A stretch of DNA of 64,000 nt from the NCBI RefSeq assembly GCF_027484705.1, contig NZ_JAIXSL010000007.1:476521-540520 (forward strand). The letters are read 5' to 3'. Below the pieces are notes generated by a model, which saw only the letters and a list, made by a program, of their open reading frames with translations, had not been told where the DNA came from and searched no databases. The DNA comes from Flavobacterium sp. (lineage in GTDB: Bacteria; Bacteroidota; Bacteroidia; Flavobacteriales; Flavobacteriaceae). The translations under genes were made by a program, and so were the position numbers. This document shows positions 1 to 9,276 of this stretch, piece by piece (position 1 is the stretch's first letter; each line of letters begins with the position of its first letter).

Positions 1-32
1 ATGATTTTTATTTTTTTTATCGTAAACTGTTT

Positions 33-76
33 GGGAACGCGGATGAAGCGGATTGGACAGGTTTACGCTGATTTTA
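33..76 (+). repeat. Dispersed GGAACgCGGAT-type repeat, copy A
   Basis: This AT/GC-patterned stretch has the form GGAACnCGGAT-n-GCnGATT-n-ACnG-n-ACGCnGATT. Two other copies lie at 9234-9276 and 34946-34990. It lies in the first 196 bases, which hold no convincing gene, only this repeat and the palindromic element at 112-196. Function unknown; it looks like a decayed dispersed intergenic repeat. Confidence 0.6.
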
Positions 77-111
77 TATTTATTGTAAAAGTTGTTTTTG
101 ATACTATAGCC

Positions 112-196
112 TAGCCCCGATAGCAGTGGAAATCCTTTTGTGGCGGGGTTCGCCATAAAAGATTGAGAACGTATAGCGGGAAATAGCTTCTAAAAA
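112..196 (+). repeat. Palindromic 3'-end element, copy 1
   Basis: Flanks read TAGCCCCGATAGCAG on the left and TATAGCGGGAAATAGC on the right. The core is a 9-bp stem (136-144 with 152-160, one G-U pair) around the loop GGGGTTC at 145-151, with an outer ATC/GAT extension separated by a bulged C. It begins directly behind the TAG stop of hmgA when read on the minus strand. Related copies: 9140, 27631, 31837, 33732 and 53789. There is no U-tract typical of an intrinsic terminator after the stem. Confidence 0.85.
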
Positions 197-1354
197 CTAT
201 TCCGTCCAAGATTTGTAATACTTCCTGTCATCGATTCGCATGGCGTCTTCTGTAACCATTAACGGTCTGAATGTATCAACCATCACCGCCAACTCGTGGG
301 TTTCGGTCTGACCGATGCTTCGCTCCATCGCGCCCGGTGCCGGTCCGTGTGGGATGCCTTTCGGATGCAGCGTGATGTGGCCTTGTTCAATATTATTTCT
401 ACTCATGAAGTCTCCGTCGACATAATATAAAACCTCATCGCTGTCGATATTGCTGTGGTTGTAAGGCGCGGGAATCGCTTTCGGGTGGTAATCGTAAAGC
501 CTTGGACAGAACGAGCAAACTACAAAAGAGGCGGTTTCAAAAGTCTGGTGCACCGGTGGCGGTTGGTGCACGCGGCCTGTAATCGGTTCGAAATTGTGAA
601 TGCTGAACGCATAAGGGAAATTATAACCATCCCAACCCACAACATCAAATGGATGTGTAGCGTATACCATTTCGTGAATCATGCCTTCTTTTTTGACCTT
701 GATCAGAAAATCGCCTTTCTCGTCATGGGTTTCGAGTTCAGTCGGCAATTTGAAATCACGTTCGCAAAATGGGGAATGTTCGAGATGTTGGCCCGATTCG
801 TTTTTGTATCGTTTTGGCGTGTAGAAGGGCGTGAAAGATTCTACATAAAACAAACGGTTGTCGTTAGTTTCAAATTCAATCTGATAAATCATACCGCGCG
901 GAATGATCAGGTAATCGCCATATTCGAATGGAATATTTCCGAGCATTGTGCGCAGTGTTCCTTTGCCTTTGTGGATGAAGATCATTTCATCGGCATCAGC
1001 GTTTTTATAAAAATAGGACGTTAATGATTGTTGCGGTGCGGCCAGTCCAATCGTGCAGTCTTTATTGACGAGCATGGGTTTTCGGCTGTCGAGGAAATCG
1101 GCCTGTGGTTGCACTTCAAATCCTTTAAGCAATAAAGATTTAATGTTTTTTCCGATGGCGATTTTAGGCTCTACGGAATAGGATTTAATAATTTCTTTGA
1201 CTTGCGTCGGACGATGAACATGGTACAAAAGCGAAGAATGTCCGTGGAATCCTTCGGTTCCGAAAAGCTGTTCGTAATACAATCCGCCGTTTGGTTTTTC
1301 GAAGATCACGTGACGCTTTTGAGGGAAGTCTCCTAGTTTGTGATATATTGGCAT
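197..1354 (-). CDS. hmgA: Homogentisate 1,2-dioxygenase
   Basis: A 385-residue cupin-fold dioxygenase that opens the ring of homogentisate to maleylacetoacetate in tyrosine and phenylalanine breakdown, in the cytoplasm. The C-terminal half carries the family's iron-site context: the VHQPPPVHQTFE stretch, the DSDEVLYYVDGDF stretch with the glutamate ligand, and the HPKGIPHGPAPG stretch with the histidine ligand. The length is a little under the ~430 of proteobacterial enzymes but usual for Bacteroidota. No other gene of the pathway (fumarylacetoacetase, HPPD) is in the window; they may lie left of position 1. The stop codon abuts palindromic element copy 1. The family call is firm. Confidence 0.93.
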   Translation of the reverse strand: MPIYHKLGDFPQKRHVIFEKPNGGLYYEQLFGTEGFHGHSSLLYHVHRPTQVKEIIKSYSVEPKIAIGKNIKSLLLKGFEVQPQADFLDSRKPMLVNKDCTIGLAAPQQSLTSYFYKNADADEMIFIHKGKGTLRTMLGNIPFEYGDYLIIPRGMIYQIEFETNDNRLFYVESFTPFYTPKRYKNESGQHLEHSPFCERDFKLPTELETHDEKGDFLIKVKKEGMIHEMVYATHPFDVVGWDGYNFPYAFSIHNFEPITGRVHQPPPVHQTFETASFVVCSFCPRLYDYHPKAIPAPYNHSNIDSDEVLYYVDGDFMSRNNIEQGHITLHPKGIPHGPAPGAMERSIGQTETHELAVMVDTFRPLMVTEDAMRIDDRKYYKSWTE

Positions 1355-1665
1355 AACTTTTTAATTAATAATGAATAATAAAAATATCTAATTCATAATT
1401 AAAAAATTCATTCAGGATTCCTTTTGATGAGGAATTTGAGGTGTGCTAATAAACCAATCCAGGTTGTTTTCATAGGTGTGAATGCTGTTTATTATAAGTC
1501 ACGTTTGGCATCGCCCAATACTATAAAAATAAATTTCAAGGCGATTCTACAATAACAAATATCGTAAAAAATCATTTTGGAACAGCAGTTCTTGTGAAAT
1601 ATTTAAACGCAAAAAAGGCATTGATGTATAATTTTCAATGCCTTTTGATATTAAATAAATCCTGA
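1355..1665. other. Intergenic region, AT-rich, with one terminator
   Basis: About 310 bases between the start of hmgA and the end of the permease gene. It contains AT-rich sequence rich in AATTCATAAT words near hmgA (1363-1410) and the hairpin at 1612-1646. No open frame with family features and no clear -7 box for hmgA was seen. Confidence 0.6.
1612..1646 (-). terminator. Rho-independent terminator of the permease gene
   Basis: Inverted repeat AAAGGCATTG / CAATGCCTTT with an 11-13 nt loop. Read on the minus strand it follows the permease stop codon by about 20 bases and ends in a run of six T. Confidence 0.75.
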
Positions 1666-3144
1666 TTATTTATCGGGATGGTTGAGCCTGCTGCGTTTTC
1701 TACTGTAAGTAAAATAAATCACCAATCCGATGGCCAACCAAACAATAAGTCGCAACCAGTTGGTCCAGCCTAAACCGTAAATCATTGCCATACAAACGAT
1801 GATGCCTAAAATTGGAACCAAAGGAACGAATGGTGTTTTGAATTCTCGTTTCATATCTGGCTCCGTTTTTCTCAATACAATCACTGAAAAACACACAAGA
1901 ATAAAAGCGAAAAGCGTCCCAATACTAGTCATATCGCCGACAATATCTCCTGGAATAAAGGCTGCGAACAAACCAACAATAACCAAAATCACAAGGTTTG
2001 CTTTATAAGGTGTTTTGTATTTAGTATGCAAATCTCCGAAGGCTTTCGGTAGCAATCCGTCTTTACCCATAGAATAAAACACTCTTGATTGTCCTAATAA
2101 CATTACTAGAATAACAGAAGTAAATCCGAATAAAATCGCAACGGTTACAAATTGTGCCAACCATTGGTATGAAGTTCCCATGGCTGAAGTGATGGCATTC
2201 GCTACAGAAGCTTCTTTTCCGCCGGTTCTGAAGAACTCCACCGATTCAAGCCCAGTCAGCACGTGTGCGAATAATATATATAAAACGGTACAAATAGCCA
2301 ACGATCCTAATATTCCAATCGGCATATCGCGTTTTGGATTTTTGGTTTCCTGAGCCGCAGTACTTACCGCATCAAATCCAATAAAGGCAAAGAAAACGGT
2401 TCCGGCGGCGCCAAGGATTCCCATGATGCCTCCGAAATGGTGGCCGACGCCATGCTCATCCACAAAAACAGAATCCTGCGGAATGTATGGCGTATGGTTC
2501 GCCGGGTTGATGAATGACCAGCCCAAAACAATAATCAATACCACAATAGTCACTTTCACCACGACAATTAATCCGTTGACGAATGCAGATTCCTGAGTTC
2601 CTTTAATCAAGAGCAAACTAATCACCGCAACAATAAACAATGCCGGCAGATTGATCAAACCTTGTTCGCCTATAGCGGAAGTCTGGAAAGGCGAATGGCA
2701 CAACGAATACGGAATCGGACTCGTATGCAGCACATTGACCAGCAGGTTGTTGAGATATTCACTCCACGCAATCCCAACCGTGGCTGCTCCTACGGCATAT
2801 TCAAGGATCAAATCCCAACCGATAATCCAAGCGAGCAATTCGCCCATGGTTGCGTAAGTATAGGTATAGGCACTTCCGGAAATCGGAATAGACGAAGACA
2901 ATTCAGCATAACACAATCCCGCCAAAGCACAACCGATCGCGGCTACGATAAAACCAAGTGTTACTGACGGCCCTGCATTTTGGGCGGCAGCAGTCGCGGT
3001 TCTTACAAAAAGACCGGCTCCGATAATAGCTCCGATTCCGAGCGCGATCAATGACCAAGCGGTCAGGGTTCGTTTCATTCCTTTTTCGGATTCCGAAGCT
3101 TCGCTTAATAATAGTGCTAGAGGTTTTTTCTTCCAAATTGACAT
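1666..3144 (-). CDS. APC-family amino acid permease (CAT-like)
   Basis: A 492-residue inner-membrane transporter with about 12-13 hydrophobic segments. The N-terminal region has the APC hallmark GIGAIIGAGLFVRTA in the first membrane helix, followed by the YAELSSSIPISGSAYTY stretch in helices 2-3, both typical of the cationic amino acid transporter (CAT/YfnA) group. It probably imports amino acids with protons; the substrate cannot be read from the sequence. It is a single-gene unit with its own terminator at 1612-1646 and begins 82 bases from the end of the next gene. Confidence 0.88.
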   Translation of the reverse strand: MSIWKKKPLALLLSEASESEKGMKRTLTAWSLIALGIGAIIGAGLFVRTATAAAQNAGPSVTLGFIVAAIGCALAGLCYAELSSSIPISGSAYTYTYATMGELLAWIIGWDLILEYAVGAATVGIAWSEYLNNLLVNVLHTSPIPYSLCHSPFQTSAIGEQGLINLPALFIVAVISLLLIKGTQESAFVNGLIVVVKVTIVVLIIVLGWSFINPANHTPYIPQDSVFVDEHGVGHHFGGIMGILGAAGTVFFAFIGFDAVSTAAQETKNPKRDMPIGILGSLAICTVLYILFAHVLTGLESVEFFRTGGKEASVANAITSAMGTSYQWLAQFVTVAILFGFTSVILVMLLGQSRVFYSMGKDGLLPKAFGDLHTKYKTPYKANLVILVIVGLFAAFIPGDIVGDMTSIGTLFAFILVCFSVIVLRKTEPDMKREFKTPFVPLVPILGIIVCMAMIYGLGWTNWLRLIVWLAIGLVIYFTYSRKRSRLNHPDK

Positions 3145-3226
3145 GGTGATGCTTTTAATGGGTTATTGAAGCCAAATATATTATTTTTTCGACAACATCA
3201 AACATAAAATTTAGACTACCCAAGGC

Positions 3227-5437
3227 TTAGAACCAAAATCCGACGCTAAACCAGGCAAATCCTTTTTGCAATTCAGGCGACCATGAATATTTAAACTCAA
3301 CTGGTCCGAGAATCGATTCCAATCCGTAACCCAAAGCGTAACCGCTGTATTTTACTTGGGAAATCCATTTTGAAGTTTCGAAAAGATGGTCTTCGATATT
3401 GGCGTAATTCGCAGCAAAATTGATGTGGTTTTTCTTGAAAATCTCGTAATCGAACGTAAAACTGCTCTTAATATAACTGTCGCCATTGAGGCTTAAAAAA
3501 TCGTAGCCATAAAAAGGTCTGAAATTGTTGACAGGCGCAAATCCGTAGCCGCCTAAAGAAAAATCAAAAAAATGAACGCTTTCCTCGCCCAAAGCAAAAC
3601 CCATTTCAGATTGTATTTTTAGGGTGGCTTTTTTGAATAAAGTCTGCGCCACGCCAATCTCGCCTTTGGCAATGGAAAATTGGTTGAATTGGTTGGTGTA
3701 ATCCGACGAAAACAAATACGACTGGTAATCACCGAAAAAATACCAGCCTTTTTTGGGAAAATATTTATTGTCTAAAGCATCGTATTTTACATAACCAAAA
3801 ACACTTCCGTAGTTGCTTTTCTCAAAATAAGGCGTCGCGCTGTCGAGCGTTTTCGACTTGATGCTCAGAAATTGATGCTCAATCCCGGCACCAATCAAAA
3901 ACTTCTGAATAAAGATTGTCTGGACGTAAGCCTGATTGATGACATTCGAAAAATCGATATTGATGGAACGGATGCCAAGCTCGTCGAATAATGCGCCATC
4001 TTTAAAATCCGTGGACACATTGCGGTTGAATTTATTGAATTTAGAACGCAGACCGAAACTCCAGTAAAAACCATTATCGATATAATAATCCAGGTTATAC
4101 CTTAGGTTATCGCCTAAAATCAGATCGAACGAAGTTACGTCATTTCTGAACAACGTCTTCTTTTGTGTGGCGTTGAGCAAAATCCCGCTTTTGTACAAGC
4201 CGTCGTAATGTATCGCAAATCTCAGGAAGGTTTTGTTTGGGTTTTCAGTAAGATTGAGCACCAAATCGTCCTTGTCGTTGTTCTTTTCCAAAGAATAATT
4301 GATCGTGCTGAAATTTTGTGTCGCCGCGATATTATCCATTCCGTTTTTGATGTCGTTGTATGTGATGTTCGAGTTTTGCTTAAACCTTAATTTCCCAATC
4401 ACATAAGATCTAGTGTAATTTTTTAAAGTATTGATTGCGATGTTTTTGATTTTGAGACTATCTGCATTCACGGAATAAGGATGTTTGGGAACCACTCTTG
4501 TCGAATCGCCCAAAACCTTGATTTTTTCATACATTGCAAAAGCAGCTTCTTCACCTTTTTTGACGATTTCCTGACCTTCATTAAAAGAAATGACGCCATA
4601 ATTGGAAATATCCGGTTTGATGTAAATGTCGGTTTCTTTCAATTTCTCCTTCATCTTCTCGATCATCTGCAAATTCGAAATCTGCACGAGAATCCGCGTC
4701 GCATCTTTAAGTGAATTTCGGTCTTTCAAATCGTCCTGCACATCTACACCAATGATGATATCGGCACCTAATTTCTTAATTTCATCCACCGGGAAATTAT
4801 TCGTGACGCCGCCATCCACAAGCAATCTTCCGTTAATTTCCACCGGGAAAAACAAAGTCGGGAAAGCGCCACTGGCCGCCATCGCTTCAGCCAAATAACC
4901 TTTGTTAAGCAGCACTTCTTCGCCAGTTTCTATATCGGTAGCCATGCATAAAAACGGAATCGGAAGTTTGTTGAAATCGCGCACATGACGCACATTATAA
5001 GTTAAGCGGTTCAATAAATTGTAATTGTACATGCCTCGTGACAAAGCGGTTGGAATACCGATTTTCATTTTTTTGAACGGTAAAGTGAACGCGTAAATCT
5101 CATCGTTCTTTTTCTCGAAAAAAGTCTTGGAAGCTCTGGGCGTGTAATCACTCAGCAAAGCATCGAAATCAGTCGCGCGAAATATCGAATCAATCTGATG
5201 CGCATTATAACCCGAAGCATACAAACCGCCAACCACCGCGCCCATACTGGTTCCACCGATATAATCGATCTTGACGCCGGCCTGTTCTAATACTTTCAAA
5301 ACGCCGATGTGCGCAAAACCTTTAGCCCCGCCGCCGCTGAGTACCAATCCGATTTTGGGTTTCTTTTTTGGCTGCTCCTGAGAGTAAGCTTGAAGTAAGG
5401 TGAAAAATGCCAGAATAAGCAATGCCAGTCTTTTCAT
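3227..5437 (-). CDS. Patatin-like phospholipase with Omp85-type C-terminal barrel
   Basis: A 736-residue exported protein. A signal peptide covers about residues 1-20 (ending AYSQ). The patatin domain follows: oxyanion loop GGGAKG at residues 35-40, nucleophile in GTSMG (Ser64), and the catalytic Asp208 in VDGG. From about residue 350 a POTRA-like segment leads into a long beta-rich region ending in aromatic residues (FSVGFWF), as in outer-membrane barrels of the Omp85/BamA family. It is thus a surface or periplasmic lipid acyl hydrolase tied to an outer-membrane barrel, like PlpD-type proteins. The start at 5437 is preferred over an in-frame Met at 5497 because only the former leaves an N-terminal signal peptide and avoids overlapping uvrC. 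It lies 7 bases after uvrC, so co-transcription is likely. Confidence 0.88.
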   Translation of the reverse strand: MKRLALLILAFFTLLQAYSQEQPKKKPKIGLVLSGGGAKGFAHIGVLKVLEQAGVKIDYIGGTSMGAVVGGLYASGYNAHQIDSIFRATDFDALLSDYTPRASKTFFEKKNDEIYAFTLPFKKMKIGIPTALSRGMYNYNLLNRLTYNVRHVRDFNKLPIPFLCMATDIETGEEVLLNKGYLAEAMAASGAFPTLFFPVEINGRLLVDGGVTNNFPVDEIKKLGADIIIGVDVQDDLKDRNSLKDATRILVQISNLQMIEKMKEKLKETDIYIKPDISNYGVISFNEGQEIVKKGEEAAFAMYEKIKVLGDSTRVVPKHPYSVNADSLKIKNIAINTLKNYTRSYVIGKLRFKQNSNITYNDIKNGMDNIAATQNFSTINYSLEKNNDKDDLVLNLTENPNKTFLRFAIHYDGLYKSGILLNATQKKTLFRNDVTSFDLILGDNLRYNLDYYIDNGFYWSFGLRSKFNKFNRNVSTDFKDGALFDELGIRSINIDFSNVINQAYVQTIFIQKFLIGAGIEHQFLSIKSKTLDSATPYFEKSNYGSVFGYVKYDALDNKYFPKKGWYFFGDYQSYLFSSDYTNQFNQFSIAKGEIGVAQTLFKKATLKIQSEMGFALGEESVHFFDFSLGGYGFAPVNNFRPFYGYDFLSLNGDSYIKSSFTFDYEIFKKNHINFAANYANIEDHLFETSKWISQVKYSGYALGYGLESILGPVEFKYSWSPELQKGFAWFSVGFWF

Positions 5438-5444
5438 GGAGCCT

Positions 5445-7244
5445 TTACGGGTTAGAAGTTTTGTAAAAGTCGGTAATTTTTTTTGCTTTTGAAACACCCA
5501 CCACGGCAGAAATTTCGTTTTCGGTGGCCAATTTCAATCTTTTAACACTTTTGAAATGCTGAATTAACGTCAGCATTGTTTTCTCTCCGATGCCGGGAAT
5601 ACTTTCAATCGATGAATTTAGCGCCGATTTACTGCGTTTGTCACGGTGAAAAGTAATGCCAAAACGGTGCGCTTCGTTGCGCAAATACTGGATCACTTTT
5701 AGAGTTTCCGATTTTTTGTCGAGATATAACGGAGCCGAATCGCCCGGATAATACAGTTCCTCAAGGCGTTTCGCAATGCCTACAATTGCTATTTTTCCTC
5801 GCAATCCAAGCGCGTCGATACTTTTCAAAGCCGAAGACAATTGCCCTTTTCCACCGTCAATGATAATCAGTTGCGGCAAAGGTTCGTTTTCGTCAAGCAT
5901 GCGTTTGTAACGGCGGAACACGACTTCTTCCATCGAGGCGAAATCATCAGGCCCGACAACGGTTTTAATGTTGAAATGACGGTAATCTTTCTTGCTCGGT
6001 TTGCCGTCTTTAAAAACCACGCAAGCGGCTACCGGATTGGTTCCTTGTATATTGGAGTTGTCAAAACATTCGATATGACGCGGCTCGACCGACAAGCGCA
6101 AATCTTTCTGCATCTGCGCCATAATGCGGTTCGTGTGACGGTCGGGATCAACAATTTGTAGTTGTTTCAATTGTTCAATCCTGTAAAATTTAGCGTTGCG
6201 CTCAGACAAATCGAGAATCTGTTTTTTATCGCCAAGCTGCGGAATCGTGACTTTAATATTTTCTCCAACAACAACCGCAAACGGAACTATGATTTCTTTC
6301 GATAACAAATGGAATCGCTCTCTCAATTCGACAATCGCGAGTTCCAAAAGCTCTTCGTCAGTTTCGTCGAGTTTTTTCTTGATTTCGAGTGTGTGTGAGC
6401 GAATGATCGAGCCGTGCGCAATCTGCAGGAAATTGACATAGGCGGCGCCTTCATCGGAAACAATCGAGAACACATCGATGTTCGTGATTTTCGGATTGAT
6501 GATCGTCGAGCGCGATTGGTAATTCTCAAGCACTTCTATTTTCTCTTTGATTTTCTGTGCTTCCTCGAACTGCATATTCGCGGCATATTCGGTCATTTTC
6601 TTTTTGAAATCCTTAAGGCTTTCCTTGAAGTTTCCCTTAAGAATCTGTCGAATCGCATTGACTTGTTCGTCGTAGTTTTCTTTTGATTCAAATCCTTCGC
6701 ACGGGCCTTTGCAGTTGCCGATATGGTATTCTAAACAAACTTTGAACTTGTGGTTTGCTATATTTTTTTCATTGAGATCATAATTGCAGGTGCGCAACGG
6801 ATACAATTCCTTGATCAGGTCTAAAATCGTCCAGACGGTTTTGAAACTAGTATACGGGCCAAAATACTCCGAACCGTCCTTGATCATTCTTCTCGTAGAA
6901 AACACACGCGGGAAAGGTTCCTTCTTGATGCAAAGCCACGGATAGGTTTTGTCGTCACGCAACAATACATTATAACGCGGCTGGAGTTTTTTAATCAGAT
7001 TATTCTCCAACAACAGCGCATCGGATTCGGTCGGCACCACAATGTGTTTGATGTTGACGATTTTCTTAACCAGCACGTTGGTTTTGGCGGTATCGTGTAC
7101 TTTATTGAAATACGAGGAAACCCTTTTTTTGAGGTTTTTGGCTTTGCCCACATACAGAATCTTGTCTTCCTTATCGTAATACTGGTACACGCCCGGACCG
7201 TCGGGAAGCGATTGTATCTGGAGTTCAAGCGATGGGTTTTGCAT
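5445..7244 (-). CDS. uvrC: Excinuclease ABC subunit C
   Basis: A 599-residue nucleotide-excision repair nuclease that makes the two incisions around UvrB-bound lesions. The N-terminal GIY-YIG domain is visible (GPGVYQYYD, then ILYVGKAKNLKKRV). A UVR motif around residues 200-240 would bind UvrB, an RNase H-like endonuclease domain includes HIECFDNSNIQG and IIDGGKGQLSSA, and a helix-hairpin-helix end contains IPGIGEKT. The length is normal for the family. It is first gene of a likely pair with the patatin gene. Confidence 0.96.
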   Translation of the reverse strand: MQNPSLELQIQSLPDGPGVYQYYDKEDKILYVGKAKNLKKRVSSYFNKVHDTAKTNVLVKKIVNIKHIVVPTESDALLLENNLIKKLQPRYNVLLRDDKTYPWLCIKKEPFPRVFSTRRMIKDGSEYFGPYTSFKTVWTILDLIKELYPLRTCNYDLNEKNIANHKFKVCLEYHIGNCKGPCEGFESKENYDEQVNAIRQILKGNFKESLKDFKKKMTEYAANMQFEEAQKIKEKIEVLENYQSRSTIINPKITNIDVFSIVSDEGAAYVNFLQIAHGSIIRSHTLEIKKKLDETDEELLELAIVELRERFHLLSKEIIVPFAVVVGENIKVTIPQLGDKKQILDLSERNAKFYRIEQLKQLQIVDPDRHTNRIMAQMQKDLRLSVEPRHIECFDNSNIQGTNPVAACVVFKDGKPSKKDYRHFNIKTVVGPDDFASMEEVVFRRYKRMLDENEPLPQLIIIDGGKGQLSSALKSIDALGLRGKIAIVGIAKRLEELYYPGDSAPLYLDKKSETLKVIQYLRNEAHRFGITFHRDKRSKSALNSSIESIPGIGEKTMLTLIQHFKSVKRLKLATENEISAVVGVSKAKKITDFYKTSNP

Positions 7245-7317
7245 GAAACAAAGTTAATTTTAAATGCATCAAAATACAAGCCTAACATTTGTCATGTTTT
7301 GTGTTGTCGAAACGATT

Positions 7318-7325
7318 TAGTTTTG
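7318..7325 (+). promoter_or_regulatory. -7 box of the PLP decarboxylase gene
   Basis: TAGTTTTG fits the Bacteroidota housekeeping -7 consensus TAnnTTTG and lies 17 bases before the start codon. A TTTG at 7298-7301, 16 bases upstream, could be the -33 element. Confidence 0.45.
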
Positions 7326-7341
7326 ACGAAAATTTAGCCTT

Positions 7342-8589
7342 ATGTGGTATTGGAAAAAACTTTCGCAGGAAGAACGCAAAACGAGAATACAGGAAGCTTT
7401 GCTCGAAAACATCAATTTTATTGAAGACATTTCTTTGGGTTATCCGGCCTCAAAATTAGACGGACAAGTGTTTTACGACGCGCCGTTTTTGAAAGAAGCA
7501 CCAACTTTGCAAACCTTTGTAGCGAACCCAAATCACATCGGTTGCCATACGCTCGGAGCTTCTGAAAATGTTTTTAGTGGTACACATGAACTCGAACGTG
7601 AAGTGTTGAATGTCTTAGCTGTAGATGTTTTCAAAGCCAAACCGCATTCTTTTGATGGTTACATTTCACCCGGCGGCACCGAAGCCAACATTCAGGCACT
7701 TTGGATGTACCGCAATTATTTCAGGTATAAAAAAGAAGCGGAATTGCATGAAATAGCCATCCTCGCTTCTGAAGACACGCATTACTCGATTCCGAAAGGC
7801 GCGAATCTTTTGCATCTCGATTGGATTAAAGTTCCGGTGGCAACCGACACAAGAGCCATCGACAAAAACGCTTTGGAAAAACTCGTGATCGAAGCGAAAC
7901 AAAACGGCAAAAAATATTTCATTGTGGTTTCCAATTTAGGGACGACAATGTTTGGCTCGGTGGACCATCCTGAAGATTACATTTCGGTGTTGGAGAAACA
8001 TCATTTAGATTACAAACTTCATATTGACGGTGCTTACGGCGGTTTTGTGTATCCTTTCAGCAACGAATCTTCTACAATCAATTTCAGCAATCCCAACATC
8101 AGTTCGATTACGATTGATGCGCACAAAATGCTGCAGGCGCCCTATGGAACCGGCGTTTTTATTTGCAGAAAAGGGCTTATTGAAAACGTGCTTACCAAAG
8201 AAGCAGCTTATGTAGAAGGCATGGATTTGACGTTATGTGGCAGTCGCTCCGGCGCCAATGCCATCGCAGTTTGGATGATCCTTTTTACTTACGGTCCGAA
8301 TGGTTGGTTTGAAAAAGTGAGCGTGTTGCAAATGCGCACCCAGTTTTTGTGTAAGGAACTCGATCGTTTAGGCATTGTATATTTCCGCGAACCGCACATG
8401 AATATTGTGACTTTAGACGCTACTTATATTCCAAAATCGCTTGCGGCAAAATACCATCTGGTTCCTGAAAACCATCATGGCGACAATCTGTGGTATAAAA
8501 TTGTGCTGATGCATCACGTGGAAGTGGAGCATTTGACTACTTTTATAGCAGATTTGAAAGCCGCACTTTTATGCTTAAAAACGAATTAA
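7342..8589 (+). CDS. Pyridoxal phosphate-dependent group II decarboxylase
   Basis: A 415-residue member of the group II decarboxylase / aspartate aminotransferase fold. The PLP-binding lysine is in SITIDAHKMLQAPYGTG, and the conserved DGAYGG stretch lies ahead of it. SPGGTEANIQALWM is the usual phosphate-binding segment (GGTEAN). Substrates in this family include glutamate, histidine, aromatic amino acids and aspartate; the actual amino acid cannot be decided from sequence. It overlaps the next gene by 19 bases, which implies translational coupling. Confidence 0.85.
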   Translation: MWYWKKLSQEERKTRIQEALLENINFIEDISLGYPASKLDGQVFYDAPFLKEAPTLQTFVANPNHIGCHTLGASENVFSGTHELEREVLNVLAVDVFKAKPHSFDGYISPGGTEANIQALWMYRNYFRYKKEAELHEIAILASEDTHYSIPKGANLLHLDWIKVPVATDTRAIDKNALEKLVIEAKQNGKKYFIVVSNLGTTMFGSVDHPEDYISVLEKHHLDYKLHIDGAYGGFVYPFSNESSTINFSNPNISSITIDAHKMLQAPYGTGVFICRKGLIENVLTKEAAYVEGMDLTLCGSRSGANAIAVWMILFTYGPNGWFEKVSVLQMRTQFLCKELDRLGIVYFREPHMNIVTLDATYIPKSLAAKYHLVPENHHGDNLWYKIVLMHHVEVEHLTTFIADLKAALLCLKTN

Positions 8590-9134
8590 GGAAAAAATAC
8601 CAACTGTTGCGTTCCCAACTTTCGGAACATGCTGTTGAGGAAATGAGCCTCGATATTGCGAACCAATTGGTGACATTGCCGCTTTGGGAATTGAAATACT
8701 TTCATGTTTTTCTGCCAATTTTAGAGAAGAAAGAAGTCGATACGGAGTTTATCCTGCATGTACTTGCCGGAAAAGACAAAGATATCGTAGTGTCTAAAAG
8801 CGATTTCAGCCGAATGGATATGACGCATTTCTTATTGACCGATTCGACGAAGTTTGCGAAAAACAGGTACGGTATATCGGAACCCGTTGATGGTTTGGAA
8901 GTTCCGGTGGCTAAAATCGATGTGGTTTTTGTGCCGCTGTTGGCTTTTGACAAACTCGGACACCGCGTAGGTTATGGCAAAGGTTTTTACGATACTTTCT
9001 TAATGGAATGCAAGCCGGAAACCCTCAAAATTGGTTTGTCGTTTTTTGAAGCGGAAGATTCAATTGAAGATGTTTGGGAAGGTGATCAGAAACTTGATTA
9101 TTGCATTACACCTAAAACGGTCTATAAGTTCTAA
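8571..9134 (+). CDS. 5-formyltetrahydrofolate cyclo-ligase
   Basis: A 187-residue enzyme that converts 5-formyl-THF to 5,10-methenyl-THF with ATP, recycling folate in the cytoplasm. The signature near the C-terminus, HRVGYGKGFYDTFL, is the ATP/Mg site loop of the family (usual form GYGGGYYDR). An N-terminal RKKYQLLRSQL helix is also typical. The start overlaps the decarboxylase end by 19 bases. Palindromic element copy 2 follows the stop after 5 bases. Confidence 0.92.
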   Translation: MLKNELRKKYQLLRSQLSEHAVEEMSLDIANQLVTLPLWELKYFHVFLPILEKKEVDTEFILHVLAGKDKDIVVSKSDFSRMDMTHFLLTDSTKFAKNRYGISEPVDGLEVPVAKIDVVFVPLLAFDKLGHRVGYGKGFYDTFLMECKPETLKIGLSFFEAEDSIEDVWEGDQKLDYCITPKTVYKF

Positions 9135-9139
9135 AGCCC

Positions 9140-9224
9140 TAGCCCTGATAGCAATGAAAATCCTTTTGTGACGGCGTTCGGCACAAAAGATTGCAATGGA
9201 TAGCAGGTTCCCGGCTACTGAAAA
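9140..9224 (+). repeat. Palindromic 3'-end element, copy 2
   Basis: Lies between the convergent ends of the cyclo-ligase gene and lspA. The stem 9164-9172/9180-9188 has one A-G mismatch at the eighth pair; the loop is GGCGTTC (9173-9179). Flanks TAGCCCTGATAGCA and GGATAGCAGGTTCCCGGC are diverged from copy 1 but share the layout, with closer flank similarity to copy 5. Confidence 0.85.
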
Positions 9225-9233
9225 CAAATAAAA

Positions 9234-9276
9234 TGGAACACGGATGCCGCTGATTTGACTGATTAACGCAGATTAG
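9234..9276 (+). repeat. Dispersed GGAACaCGGAT-type repeat, copy B
   Basis: Aligns base by base with copies A (33-76) and C (34946-34990). Its right end overlaps the stop codon of lspA, so the last codons of lspA lie at the repeat boundary. Confidence 0.65.

Noticed and set aside
1..114. An open frame of about 37 codons starting with ATG at base 1
   Set aside because: It runs through repeat copy A and ends in the palindromic element; no signal peptide, motif or ribosome site supports it.
112..196. Palindromic element as a plain transcription terminator
   Set aside because: The stem is not followed by a T-run in either direction, and real terminators with T-runs are present elsewhere in the window; it is kept as a repeat instead.
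455..1024. Open frame of 189 codons antisense to hmgA
   Set aside because: It lies wholly opposite a well-supported gene and has no recognisable domain; codon pattern mirrors the sense gene.
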